NCBI GenBank assembly: GCA_001797815.1
Contig: MGQK01000071.1
Location: 20,266-33,216 of the forward strand
Source of the DNA: Deltaproteobacteria bacterium RBG_13_61_14
GTDB taxonomy: Bacteria; RBG-13-61-14
DNA length: 12,951 nucleotides
Reading direction: 5' to 3'
Part shown: piece by piece, positions 1 through 7,014 of the stretch
Layout of the letters: each line of letters begins with the position of its first letter
How positions within the stretch are numbered: the first letter of the stretch is position 1
Position numbers and translations under genes: made by a program
The notes under the pieces: model-generated
The model's input: the letters and a program-made list of their open reading frames with translations, nothing else
Database searches by the model: none
Told to the model about the DNA's origin: nothing

Positions 1-317
1 TGTTCCGGCGCGAGGGGGACGACCTGCACCTGGAGGTGCCGGTCACCGCTTCGGAGGCGGCGCTGGGAGCGGAGATCACGGTGCCCACGCTCGAGGGCAA
101 GGCCACCCTGAAAATGCCGGCCGGGACCCAGAGCGGCCAGATGCTGAGGCTGCGGGGCAAGGGCATGCCCCGGCCGAACGGCTCGGGCCGGGGCGATGAA
201 TACGTGCGCGTCCAGGTCACGGTGCCCAAGCATCCGGACCAGCGGACCCAAGAACTATTTCAGGAGATCGCGGAGCGTAACCCGGAGAACCCGCGGTCGC
301 ACCTGGTCAAGGAGTAA
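1..317 (+). CDS. DnaJ-family co-chaperone, C-terminal part (5' end outside window)
   Basis: The reading frame is open from base 3 and ends with TAA at 315-317. About 104 residues remain. They match the second C-terminal substrate-binding beta domain of Hsp40/DnaJ: GDDLHLEVPVTASEAALGAEI, then a threonine/glycine stretch PAGTQSGQMLRLRGKGMP, then GDEYVRVQVTVP. The end NPRSHL resembles the FNPR ending of CbpA-type (class B) DnaJ, but the J-domain and any zinc-finger region lie outside the window, so class A and class B cannot be separated. The protein stimulates DnaK ATPase and delivers unfolded clients in the cytoplasm. Its last codons contain the AAGGAG ribosome binding site of grpE, so the two genes are co-transcribed and probably translationally linked. 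The family call is certain; the exact paralogue is not. Confidence 0.93.
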   Translation, partial: FRREGDDLHLEVPVTASEAALGAEITVPTLEGKATLKMPAGTQSGQMLRLRGKGMPRPNGSGRGDEYVRVQVTVPKHPDQRTQELFQEIAERNPENPRSHLVKE

Positions 318-320
318 AGC

Positions 321-884
321 ATGAGTCGGCGGATCCCTATTCGAGTAGCCGGCGATGACGAGGCCGAGTGCCGGACGGAGACAGAGGTGATGGTGGACCA
401 GCCGGAGCTGGAGAGCACGGATGCGCGGGTGGGGTCACCCGCGCCCCTAAAGAAAGAGGAAGGCGAGGAAGCTTGGCGGGATCAGTATGTCCGGTTGCAG
501 GCGGACTTTGACAACTATCGCCGGCATGCCGAGGCGGAAAGGAGCCGGCTGACCGGGCTGGGCAAAGAAGCGGCGCTGGCCGATATTTTCCCGCTGGTGG
601 ATCACCTGGACCGGGGCCTGGCCTGGGCTCGGGAGCATGGAGCCGACCCGGCCGTGGTCGAGGGTCTGCTCCTGGTGCAGAAAGAGCTGCACAAGGTCCT
701 GGAGAAGAACGGGATCACGCGCCTGACCACGATCGGCGAGGCTTTTAACCCGGAGTTGCACGAGGCGGTTTCGGTCATCGCCCGCGCCGGGGCCAAAGCG
801 GGCGAGGTCGTGGAGGAGCTCCAGGCGGGTTTCATGCGGGACGGCAGGGTGCTGCGGCCGGCGCGGGTGGTGGTGGCGGGATGA
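321..884 (+). CDS. grpE: Nucleotide exchange factor GrpE
   Basis: A 187-residue protein, normal GrpE length, that releases ADP from DnaK in the Hsp70 cycle. Residues 1-50 are a charged, probably disordered leader. Residues about 50-110 form the long dimerisation helix (WRDQYVRLQADFDNYRRHAE). The C-terminal beta domain has the family signatures GEAFNPELHEAVS (about 139-151) and GFMRDGRVLRPARVVV (about 170-185). The start ATG follows AAGGAG (309-314) by 6 nt, with only 3 nt between the dnaJ stop and this start. The order dnaJ then grpE differs from the common grpE-dnaK-dnaJ order, and no hrcA or dnaK is visible. Residues 35-42 are encoded by a perfect palindrome (423-444) whose arms recur at 10975-10996. 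The gene converges with the OmpA-like gene at 968. Confidence 0.97.
   Translation: MSRRIPIRVAGDDEAECRTETEVMVDQPELESTDARVGSPAPLKKEEGEEAWRDQYVRLQADFDNYRRHAEAERSRLTGLGKEAALADIFPLVDHLDRGLAWAREHGADPAVVEGLLLVQKELHKVLEKNGITRLTTIGEAFNPELHEAVSVIARAGAKAGEVVEELQAGFMRDGRVLRPARVVVAG
423..444. repeat. Perfect palindrome inside grpE, arms shared with 10975-10996
   Basis: The 9-bp arms gcgcgggtg (423-431) and cacccgcgc (436-444) are perfect inverted complements around the 4-nt loop gggt. The same two 9-bp arms occur at 10975-10996 around loop ccct. It lies in frame in the poorly conserved leader of GrpE and encodes ARVGSPAP. A REP-type element that settled in a tolerant part of the gene explains this best; chance is possible because the arms are GC-rich. 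Confidence 0.7.
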
Positions 885-967
885 TTCGGAACGCGCGCAG
901 CTTTTGCCGGATTCTGAGAACCCGAAAAGCATAAAGACTCAAGCCGCCTCGGCAGAGCCATCCCGCC

Positions 968-2347
968 TTAGGGCTTCGCGATCTTAAACTCCACTCTCCG
1001 GTTGACTTGTCGGCCCTCCCCGGTGTCGTTGCCGGCAATCGGCTCCACCTCCCCCCAGCCGGAGCAGCTGAGCCGGCGCGGGTCTATGCCGCCTTGGTGG
1101 ATGAGATAGGTATGCACGGCCAAGGCCCGGCGTAAGGAGAGGTCAATGTTGTATTCGTAGGATCCGGTGGAGTCGGTATGTCCCCGGATTTCGATGTTCA
1201 GGTCCGGGTTCTGGTGAAGCAATTGAATCAGGTTTTCCAGCTCCGCCCTGGAGGCGGCACGCAGGTCGGCCTTGTCCAGGTCGAAGAGGACATTTTTCAG
1301 CACCACCGGCTCCTGGGTGGCGGCCGCGCGGGTGATGGTCTCCTGGGTGACTTTTTCCGGGATAATCGGCGCCGGCTTGGCCGCCTCCGTCATCGGCGCC
1401 TGGGCGACCGGCGCCGGGGCCGGCGGCCGCGGGGTCGGAGCCAGCGCAATCAGCTTCAGCCGGTTCAGCACCAAAGGCATCGCCACGGAGTAGATATCTT
1501 CTTTCCCCAAAGAATCGTCCCGGTTCGAAGAGAGGTAAACCAAATCCCCGGCGGCGGGAATGGTGAAATACATGTCGTTGGCCGGGGTATTAATGACCGG
1601 GCCGAGGTTGACCGGGTCGCTCCATCCGGCCGGCGTCTTGGAAGTGTAGAAGATATCGGACCCGCCGAAACCGCCCAGGCCGTCCGAAGAAAAGTAGAGT
1701 TCCTCGCCGTTGGGATGGATAAAGGCAATGAACTCGTTCCCGGGGGTATTGATCTTCGGGCCCAGGTTCTCCGGCTCACTCCAACCCTGGTCGGTAAGGT
1801 GAGCGGTCCAGATGTCCCAGCCTCCCAGGCCGCCCGGCCGGATCGAAACAAAGTAAAGGGCGCGGCCGTCGAGGGAGAGCGAGGCATTGGCTTCGTTATA
1901 GCGGCTGTTGACCGGCGGGCCCAGGTTTTGGGGCGGGCCCCAGGCGCCGTCCGGCCCCAGCTGGGAAACGTAAAGGTCACACGCGCCCAGTCCATCGGGC
2001 CGCTGGCAGGCGCTGAAGAACATCATGCGCCCGTCGGCGGAAAAAGTGTCGGGTCCTTCATTACCCGCCGTGTTGATGGACGAACCCAGGTTGGTCGGCT
2101 GTCCCCAGTGGCCGTCCGGGCCGCGATGACTCACCCAGATGTCCTGGCCGCCGAGCCCTCCCTCGCGGTCCGAAGCAAAATACAGGGTGTTGCCGTCCGG
2201 CGAGACAAAGGGGGCATAGTCCCGGTCTTTGGAATTGACCATTGACCCCAGGTTGACGGCGTCTTCCGCGGGGACCTGACCCAGGCCCATGCTGGAGCAA
2301 AGAATTAACCCTCCCATCCAGAATGCAAGTTTTACCCCTGATCGCAT
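968..2347 (-). CDS. PD40 beta-propeller repeat protein with C-terminal OmpA peptidoglycan-binding domain
   Basis: 459 residues from the ATG at 2347, chosen because AAGGAGG lies 9 nt upstream; an ATG 33 nt further upstream would overlap that site. A hydrophobic signal sequence spans about residues 5-24. Five WD40-like PD40 blades follow (about 43-290), each with a pattern such as SPDGNTLYFASDREGGLGGQDIW and a spacer NLG-x-x-IN-T. A Pro/Ala-rich linker (about 300-345) leads to an OmpA C-terminal domain (about 350-459). It has GHTDS at 389-393, supplying the Asp that contacts diaminopimelate, LSLRRA at 403-408 with the conserved Arg, and the ending GEGRQVNRRVEF. The protein should be periplasmic or outer-membrane associated and anchored to peptidoglycan. 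It has its own promoter and is separated from the upstream cluster by a terminator. The ligand of the propeller is unknown. Confidence 0.93.
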   Translation of the reverse strand: MRSGVKLAFWMGGLILCSSMGLGQVPAEDAVNLGSMVNSKDRDYAPFVSPDGNTLYFASDREGGLGGQDIWVSHRGPDGHWGQPTNLGSSINTAGNEGPDTFSADGRMMFFSACQRPDGLGACDLYVSQLGPDGAWGPPQNLGPPVNSRYNEANASLSLDGRALYFVSIRPGGLGGWDIWTAHLTDQGWSEPENLGPKINTPGNEFIAFIHPNGEELYFSSDGLGGFGGSDIFYTSKTPAGWSDPVNLGPVINTPANDMYFTIPAAGDLVYLSSNRDDSLGKEDIYSVAMPLVLNRLKLIALAPTPRPPAPAPVAQAPMTEAAKPAPIIPEKVTQETITRAAATQEPVVLKNVLFDLDKADLRAASRAELENLIQLLHQNPDLNIEIRGHTDSTGSYEYNIDLSLRRALAVHTYLIHQGGIDPRRLSCSGWGEVEPIAGNDTGEGRQVNRRVEFKIAKP

Positions 2348-2356
2348 GACTGCCAC

Positions 2357-2363
2357 CCTCCTT
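2357..2363 (-). promoter_or_regulatory. Strong Shine-Dalgarno site deciding the OmpA-like start
   Basis: On the - strand this reads AAGGAGG, 9 nt before the ATG at 2347. It lies inside any reading from the upstream ATG at 2380 and so supports the shorter protein, whose signal peptide then starts cleanly. Confidence 0.85.
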
Positions 2364-2467
2364 AAAAAATATCGGTCCATGATCCAGCCCGCTTCAGAAA
2401 AGATTGTTCCCGCTCTTGAATTGACTGCAGCGCCTATGTTGGTTCCCTTGCCTGCCTTGGTATAATT

Positions 2468-2496
2468 TTCATAGCACTCGTTCCAAGACTTGTCAA
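2468..2496 (-). promoter_or_regulatory. Sigma70-type promoter of the PD40/OmpA gene
   Basis: On the - strand a perfect -35 TTGACA (2496-2491) is followed after exactly 17 nt by TATGAA (2473-2468), a 4/6 match to the -10 box. Transcription would start near 2461, leaving a leader of about 115 nt. It lies 14 nt downstream of the T-tract of the preceding terminator, as expected for a new transcription unit. Confidence 0.75.
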
Positions 2497-2509
2497 TGAT
2501 GGTGTGCAG

Positions 2510-2548
2510 AAAAAACCCTGCGCCCGGGCAGGGGGGCGGGTCCCCCCT
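2510..2548 (-). terminator. Intrinsic terminator at the end of the LPP20/CsgG cluster
   Basis: Read on the - strand, CCCTGC (2533-2528) pairs with GCAGGG (2521-2516) around a 6-nt GC-rich loop and is followed directly by six T (2515-2510). An overlapping 7-bp stem AGGGGGG/CCCCCCT (2548-2542 with 2536-2530) can form just before it, so two alternative hairpins compete. It lies 52 nt past the stop of the CsgG-like gene. Confidence 0.8.
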
Positions 2549-2600
2549 CCTGTCCTTCGAAGCCTTGGGGTTCCGCGGTGGCGGACCGGATGATCTCGCC

Positions 2601-3590
2601 TTATTTCAGGATCACCAGATCCCCTACCCGGGGCCGATCATTGGCGTCTTTGAGCGCCAGAATGCGGCCGCTGGACATCTTTTCTTCGGACGAGTCAATC
2701 TGGATCAGGGCGATGATCTCCTTGGACCAGCCCAGCTTCTGGCTGGTGGCGGGATGGAGGATGGGTTCGCCCTTGCGGAAGACGATGAATTGCGAGCCGG
2801 GCTGGACCCCCCGGGTGGAGCCGACGTCGGTGAGCACCTGGTCGCCGGAAACCGAGACCACGTAGCCGAGCAGCGGAAATTTGGCCGCGATCTGGGCAGA
2901 AGCCTGGCTGAGGGACTTGCGGCAGGCCTCGGCGTATTCCGACTTGGGATCGCGGTTGCCGGAGACGATGTTGCCCCGCGAGTCCAGGATCAGTTTCTTG
3001 TCCACCCGGCCGACCGATTGCTCGGAGTAGATGACCTTAGCCGTGGACACATCCACGCAGCGGATGTCCACCTGCACCTCGGTCTGCAGGATGTTGTAGG
3101 AAATCTTCTGCACCTCCTCGTAGCTGGTGCCGGTAACCGTGCCGAAAACCACGGCGTCGGCCCCGAGCAGGCGGCCCAGCTCCGCCACCTGGGTGCCGAC
3201 CATATCCGAGAGCTGGAACTCCTGCTCCCGGATCACCTTGTCCAGGCGGGTGCGCTCGACCACGTTGAACTTGCCGGTGTTGTGGAGATAGGTGATGGCC
3301 ATGTCCGCCAGGGAAAGGCCCAGCTCGACCGGGATTTTTTCCGCCCCCTCGAATTCGAGCACGGCAATGGTCCGCCGCGGGTCCTGGCCCCGGGTGAGCT
3401 GATCGAGCATTTGATCGCTCCAGCCCGAGGGCATGGAGAGGTCCGCCGCCGCTGCGGCCGTGGCTTTTTCTTCTTCGGCCTTTTTCTTCCGCGCTTCGAG
3501 CGGCGAGGCCAGGGATAGGCAGCCCATCATCAGCATGATCGGAATCAGCCGGAATGGGTTAGTAAGGTTTCTCACCGACAAAGTTTTCAT
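2601..3590 (-). CDS. CsgG/FlgO-like exported protein with FlgT_C-like C-terminal domain
   Basis: 329 residues from the ATG at 3590, preceded 9 nt upstream by AGGA in an A-rich context; an in-frame ATG at 3632 would overlap the upstream gene and bury the signal peptide. Residues 13-32 are a signal sequence. MMGC at 21-24 is only a weak lipobox, so lipidation at Cys24 (as in true CsgG) is possible and cleavage after LEA at 33 is the alternative. Residues about 73-240 are a CsgG-type domain: RRTIAVLEFEG, VVERTRLDKVIREQ, LGRLLGADAVVFGTVTG, DIRCVDVSTAKVIYSE. Residues 243-329 look like the FlgT C-terminal beta domain: GYVVSVSGDQVLTDVGSTRG, then a lone GD near the end (RVGDLVIL). Last gene of the long - strand run, followed by a terminator. 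Family relatives form outer-membrane or periplasmic rings; its partner here is inferred to be the LPP20 proteins upstream. Confidence 0.85.
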   Translation of the reverse strand: MKTLSVRNLTNPFRLIPIMLMMGCLSLASPLEARKKKAEEEKATAAAAADLSMPSGWSDQMLDQLTRGQDPRRTIAVLEFEGAEKIPVELGLSLADMAITYLHNTGKFNVVERTRLDKVIREQEFQLSDMVGTQVAELGRLLGADAVVFGTVTGTSYEEVQKISYNILQTEVQVDIRCVDVSTAKVIYSEQSVGRVDKKLILDSRGNIVSGNRDPKSEYAEACRKSLSQASAQIAAKFPLLGYVVSVSGDQVLTDVGSTRGVQPGSQFIVFRKGEPILHPATSQKLGWSKEIIALIQIDSSEEKMSSGRILALKDANDRPRVGDLVILK

Positions 3591-3628
3591 GGCAGATTTT
3601 CCTTTTTCCAGATTCAGTGTCGCCTCGG

Positions 3629-4537
3629 TCAATCCACCGGGGTCAGGTCCTTGGTCTCCTCGTGCAGCTCCTTGACGATGGCCGCATACTTGGCCAAATC
3701 AATCGCCGTCCGTTTCCCTTCCCCCGGCAAGGCTTGCAAATGCTTGCGCGCCTGGTTCAGGTTTTGGAGCACAAAAGGAATTTTGAGCGCGTCCGGGCCG
3801 CGGAAGTCTTCCCTGGCCGAGCCGATCAGGTCCGGGATCTGGCGGCCGAGCTCCACTTCGGATTGGACCCCCTTGCCCAACACATACCCGGCCACGGCCA
3901 GGTTGACCGACATGGTGGCGAAATAAGTGATCTCGTCCCGGGTGAACTGGCCCTTTTGCCGCTTGGCCTCTTTGATGACATAAGCCGCTTCTTCCGGGGT
4001 CCACTCCGGCTCGGCGGCCGGCTCGCCGGCCGGTGATGCGGTGGAGGCCTCGGCCGGCGCCGGGCCCGATTCGGTCCCCGGCGGGGGCGCCATTTCCGCC
4101 ACCTGCGTCTCCTGCTTCAATTCTTGCAGTTGCCGCTTGGCTTCGCCCCGGGCCACGTGGTCCTTGGCGTATTTGACCAGGTTCTCCTGGGCGTCGGCGA
4201 GCATGGTCTGGGCGACCTTGAGACTGCCGTAAGCCACCGCGGCGTGCATGCAGACCTCGTCGTAGGCCGGCATGCCCACCTCGCCGAAATAGACTTGCTC
4301 CTTCTCGAATGGATCGGACCGGGTTCCGGCCAAGGAGTCCAACTGCGGGGCCACGTCGGTCAAGGTCAGCGCCCGCTGGAATTTCTTCGGCCCTTTGTCC
4401 TTCTCCCGGTGCTCCCCCCTGCCCCTCCGGCCCAGGGCCAGAGCCGGCACCAGGGACACCACGCACAAGATCATCAGCCCCAGACGCAGGATGCGATGCA
4501 AGGAAGCAGGTGAGACCCAGGTTCTGCGTTTAATCAT
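3629..4537 (-). CDS. Exported protein of unknown function
   Basis: 302 residues; I do not recognise the family. The ATG at 4537 follows GGGAGGT by 6 nt. A basic start (KRR) and a hydrophobic stretch (about 16-35, ending ALA) form a signal peptide. The mature protein opens very basic (GRRGRGEHREKDKGPKK, 36-52). Two helix-rich parts, about 55-145 and 178-300, flank a Pro/Ala/Glu linker (about 149-178). The second has EWTPEEAAYVIKEAKRQKGQF and TYFATMSVNLAVAGYVLGKG. Its only mature cysteine is at about 96. Position is the main clue: it lies 21 nt after the LPP20/CsgG fusion and 38 nt before the CsgG/FlgT_C gene, so it is probably co-expressed with them and may be a helical partner. Confidence 0.75.
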   Translation of the reverse strand: MIKRRTWVSPASLHRILRLGLMILCVVSLVPALALGRRGRGEHREKDKGPKKFQRALTLTDVAPQLDSLAGTRSDPFEKEQVYFGEVGMPAYDEVCMHAAVAYGSLKVAQTMLADAQENLVKYAKDHVARGEAKRQLQELKQETQVAEMAPPPGTESGPAPAEASTASPAGEPAAEPEWTPEEAAYVIKEAKRQKGQFTRDEITYFATMSVNLAVAGYVLGKGVQSEVELGRQIPDLIGSAREDFRGPDALKIPFVLQNLNQARKHLQALPGEGKRTAIDLAKYAAIVKELHEETKDLTPVD

Positions 4538-4558
4538 GGTCTTACCTCCCTGACCTGA

Positions 4559-5752
4559 TCACTCCAGGGACTTGAAGATTTCCTCGACTTTCTGGCTCAC
4601 CTGCTCGGCCAGGAATTCCCCGGCCCGCTCCAGCGAACACGATGCGGCTTTATCGCGCGAGGGCTTGCCGCACTTGGTCTTATCGCCCCAGTCAAAAGCT
4701 TCGTTGACCAGGATCTTGCCGTTGTCGAGGTTGACGATTTTCAACTCGGCCGCGGTCAGGAAGAAGTAGGCCGGAGTGCTGCCGATCATCATCTTGGACG
4801 ATTCGCGGGCCTCGGCGTCGCCCAGGATCAGGTAGTTGCCGCGCAGGCCGGGCAGGCTGCGCAACTGCTCGACCGAGGCATCACCGAGCGAGTCGTAACT
4901 CGTGCCGCGGAAGGCCGCGGCGTTGTCCATCACGTTGAACCCTTTTTGGCGCAGGCCCTGGATGATCGCGTTCTGGACCAGGGCGCTTTGCATGGAAGGA
5001 TTGACTTCGAAGATCTGGACCACGAAGCGGATGGACTCCAGCGCCTGGTCCATGGCCGCCTGGCATTTCCAGACGGTCAGGGCCTCCGCGGCCACCGGCA
5101 CCGGCCGGCCCAGGATCACCGCGAGCATGGCCTCCTTGCCCTCGATCTGCACGAGTTCATTCTGGGCCTTCTGGTAATTGACCAAGGCCCGGGGCGCGTC
5201 ATGGGCCTTGAGCGCCGAGTTGCCTTCGCCGAAGAAGCCCCCGGCCGCCTCGCGCTTCTCGGCGATGAACTTGCGCAGGTTGTCGGCCGCGACCCGCCGC
5301 TCCATCACCGCCAACGCATAGTATTGCTTTTCCTTCTTGTTGTAATAGGTGTCGGCGATGGTGATGCCTTCCAGCTCCAGGTTGACCTTGGCCATGATGT
5401 CGGAGACCACCTCCTGGGTGCCGCGGGTGCGGGCCTTGCTCCGGTGTTTGGTCTGGGCATACTTCTGCTCTTCCGCCACCCGGGTGGTGAGGGTGGATTC
5501 CAGTTGCACCCGGATCTGGCCGCCAATCTCGGCGCGGCCCGAGTTCTCCGCAGTCTCTCGGTCCTTGACCTCGTTGCCGGTATTCTTGGCCCGGCCGATC
5601 CCCACCATGTATTTTTCCGCGGGATATTCCGCCGAGGCCCCTCCGGTCACCCAGTCCGGAACCTTGCCGGCCCAGGCCAGAACCGGAATCCCCAAAGCCA
5701 AGGCCACCAGCACGGCCAGCTTTTGTCCCCTCTCTCCTCTGCTTTCTTTCAT
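4559..5752 (-). CDS. LPP20-domain protein with C-terminal CsgG/TolB-N-like region
   Basis: 397 residues; the ATG follows AAGGAA by 6 nt. Signal peptide 1-28, probable cleavage after AWA. Residues about 31-165 are an LPP20 (FlgP-type) domain: PDWVTGG, then a YMVGIGRA motif, a run of helices beginning RETAENSGRAEIGGQI, and the closing strand QYYALAVMERRVAADNLRKFI. Residues about 174-215 are helical and TPR-like (EGNSALKAHDAPRALVNYQKA). Residues about 255-394 resemble the alpha/beta fold of CsgG/TolB-N proteins: IIQGLRQKGFNVMD, NYLILGDAEA, AELKIVNLDNGKILVNE, AGEFLAEQVSQKVEEIF. So one chain joins the two module types that are separate genes elsewhere in the cluster. There is no lipobox, so it is probably a soluble or associated periplasmic protein. 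The LPP20 call is firm; the C-terminal fold is inferred from pattern. Confidence 0.85.
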   Translation of the reverse strand: MKESRGERGQKLAVLVALALGIPVLAWAGKVPDWVTGGASAEYPAEKYMVGIGRAKNTGNEVKDRETAENSGRAEIGGQIRVQLESTLTTRVAEEQKYAQTKHRSKARTRGTQEVVSDIMAKVNLELEGITIADTYYNKKEKQYYALAVMERRVAADNLRKFIAEKREAAGGFFGEGNSALKAHDAPRALVNYQKAQNELVQIEGKEAMLAVILGRPVPVAAEALTVWKCQAAMDQALESIRFVVQIFEVNPSMQSALVQNAIIQGLRQKGFNVMDNAAAFRGTSYDSLGDASVEQLRSLPGLRGNYLILGDAEARESSKMMIGSTPAYFFLTAAELKIVNLDNGKILVNEAFDWGDKTKCGKPSRDKAASCSLERAGEFLAEQVSQKVEEIFKSLE

Positions 5753-5765
5753 GTTCGCTTCCTTC

Positions 5766-5800
5766 GATCTCCAATCTAAAATCCAAAATCTAAAATTCCT
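5766..5800. repeat. Degenerate heptamer repeat aatcYaa between the fecR-like and LPP20 genes
   Basis: The spacer divides into five 7-bp units: gatctcc, aatctaa, aatccaa, aatctaa, aattcct. It fills the space between the ribosome binding site of the LPP20 gene and the fecR-like stop codon (5799-5801). The unit differs from the heptamers at 8083, 8230, 11029 and 11078. Confidence 0.75.
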
Positions 5801-7001
5801 ATCTCGGCCGGTGCTGTTCCTGGAATTCCCGCCACTTCTTCAGCCATTCCTCTTCCTGCTGCTGCCGCTTCTCAAAATACTCGCGCTGTTGCAGTTCGCG
5901 GCCCAACTCGTATTTCGCCACCAGCGCGTCCAGTTTGCTCGTGTAGCTGTCCAGGGTGGCCTGGGTGGCCTGGTGGGTGCCGGCGACGTCGCGGGCATAA
6001 ACCTGGGCTTCCAGCGCCGCCACTCTTTTCCGCGCCGCGGCCGAGTAATTCTCCGGATGTTCCTTCACGTCCTGGATGAGCTGCTTCAACATCTCATCGC
6101 AGGAGATCAAATAACCGTCCTGGTGCTGGAGGTCGCGGGCCTGGGAGTAGTTCAACTCCAGGGACTGTTTCAAGGCGCTGAGCTTACCTTCGTAAACTTT
6201 CGGCTGGTCCTTGGTGGCCTCGGCTTCCTGGGCCGCGCGTTCGACTCCCTGGAATTCCTTGGCCAGGGTTTGCTGGGCTTGCACCGCGCGCTGATGCCGG
6301 CGTTCCAGTTCCCGGTCCATTTCCTGGGCCATGTGGTCGGCGTTCTTGGCCAGGCGGCGGGAGCGTTCGGAAAGGAAACCCGCCCAGTTGGCGGTCTGAG
6401 GATCATAGGCCTGGGCCGCCGAGGGCTTATCCGTCAGTTCCACGGTCATCTGCTGGTTGGGCACCAGGGTCAACCCCTGGGAGTGCCCTTGAACCTCAAC
6501 TTTTCCCTTTTCCACGGCCACCCGGGAGGAGCAGTCCGCGGCCCCGGCCACGGTAAAGCTGGTGGCCCGGACCCCGGCCACCACGGTGGCGGTCTGCACC
6601 TCCAGGTTGGCGCCCTCTTCCGGCGCGACCAGGGCCTGCAGCCAGCCCTTGAGCAACAGCAGCGAGCTGGAATGGCGGGCATTGGCGCGGCTGTCGAGGA
6701 TCTGGATCCGGGAGGACGGCTGGAGGGTGATCAGGCTGCCGTCATCGAGTTTGATCTGGGCCTTGCCGTTCGGGCCGCTCACCACCCGATCCTGGGCATA
6801 GACCAGGTCTCCCTGGGAAACCGGCCGGGGCTTGTCCTGTCCCACGCTCTGAGCCGTCACCGCGCCGCTGACCGACTGAATTTGTCCTTCCCGCCGGAGC
6901 TCTTGTGCGCTACCAATCGCAGGTTGAAAACCTGCGCCCCAGGCCAGAAAGAAAACGATCACGAGCCAGGCCAGGCGGCGTCCTCTTTTCAGGCTTTCCA
7001 T
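5799..7001 (-). CDS. FecR-domain exported protein with long C-terminal coiled coil
   Basis: 400 residues; the ATG follows GGAGGA by 5 nt. Signal sequence about 8-32. A FecR domain (about 60-185) shows GDLVYAQDRVVSGPNGKAQI, LDDGSLITLQPSSRIQI and the hallmark VQTATVVAGVRATSFTV (135-151). From about 208 to the end the chain is almost all charged or Gln-rich helix with heptad spacing, ending in basic/Gln-rich EKRQQQEEEWLKKWREFQEQ, predicted coiled coil. Classical FecR relays iron signals from TonB receptors to an ECF sigma factor, but no sigma factor, receptor or inner-membrane anchor beyond the signal peptide is seen. This is one of the many secreted FecR-fold proteins with structural or binding roles. 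Only 13 nt follow the upstream stop, so it is in the operon. Residues 22-28 (GAGFQPA) are encoded by a palindrome. Confidence 0.88.
   Translation of the reverse strand: MESLKRGRRLAWLVIVFFLAWGAGFQPAIGSAQELRREGQIQSVSGAVTAQSVGQDKPRPVSQGDLVYAQDRVVSGPNGKAQIKLDDGSLITLQPSSRIQILDSRANARHSSSLLLLKGWLQALVAPEEGANLEVQTATVVAGVRATSFTVAGAADCSSRVAVEKGKVEVQGHSQGLTLVPNQQMTVELTDKPSAAQAYDPQTANWAGFLSERSRRLAKNADHMAQEMDRELERRHQRAVQAQQTLAKEFQGVERAAQEAEATKDQPKVYEGKLSALKQSLELNYSQARDLQHQDGYLISCDEMLKQLIQDVKEHPENYSAAARKRVAALEAQVYARDVAGTHQATQATLDSYTSKLDALVAKYELGRELQQREYFEKRQQQEEEWLKKWREFQEQHRPR
6918..6936. repeat. Palindrome within the fecR-like signal-peptide coding region
   Basis: Perfect 8-bp arms cgcaggtt (6918-6925) and aacctgcg (6929-6936) surround the 3-nt loop gaa. 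Read in the gene frame it gives GAGFQPA at the end of the signal peptide, a place that tolerates insertion. A CTAC lies 7 nt outside the left arm (GTAG on the - strand). It looks like a REP-type element that became coding sequence. Confidence 0.65.
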
Positions 7002-7014
7002 GTTCGTCCTCCAT

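Noticed and set aside
885-967. Terminator between the convergent grpE and OmpA-like genes
   Set aside because: Only 4-bp complementary stretches without a T- or A-tract can be found in this 83-nt space.
1178-2245. + strand open frame opposite the PD40/OmpA gene
   Set aside because: No domain or ribosome site; the - strand has clear PD40 and OmpA motifs.
2461-2466. + strand TATAAT
   Set aside because: No -35 at a suitable distance on the + strand and no gene downstream on that strand; it falls at the likely start of the - strand transcript.
2490-3518. + strand open frame opposite the CsgG/FlgT_C gene
   Set aside because: No recognisable features; it begins inside the promoter and terminator region of the - strand units.
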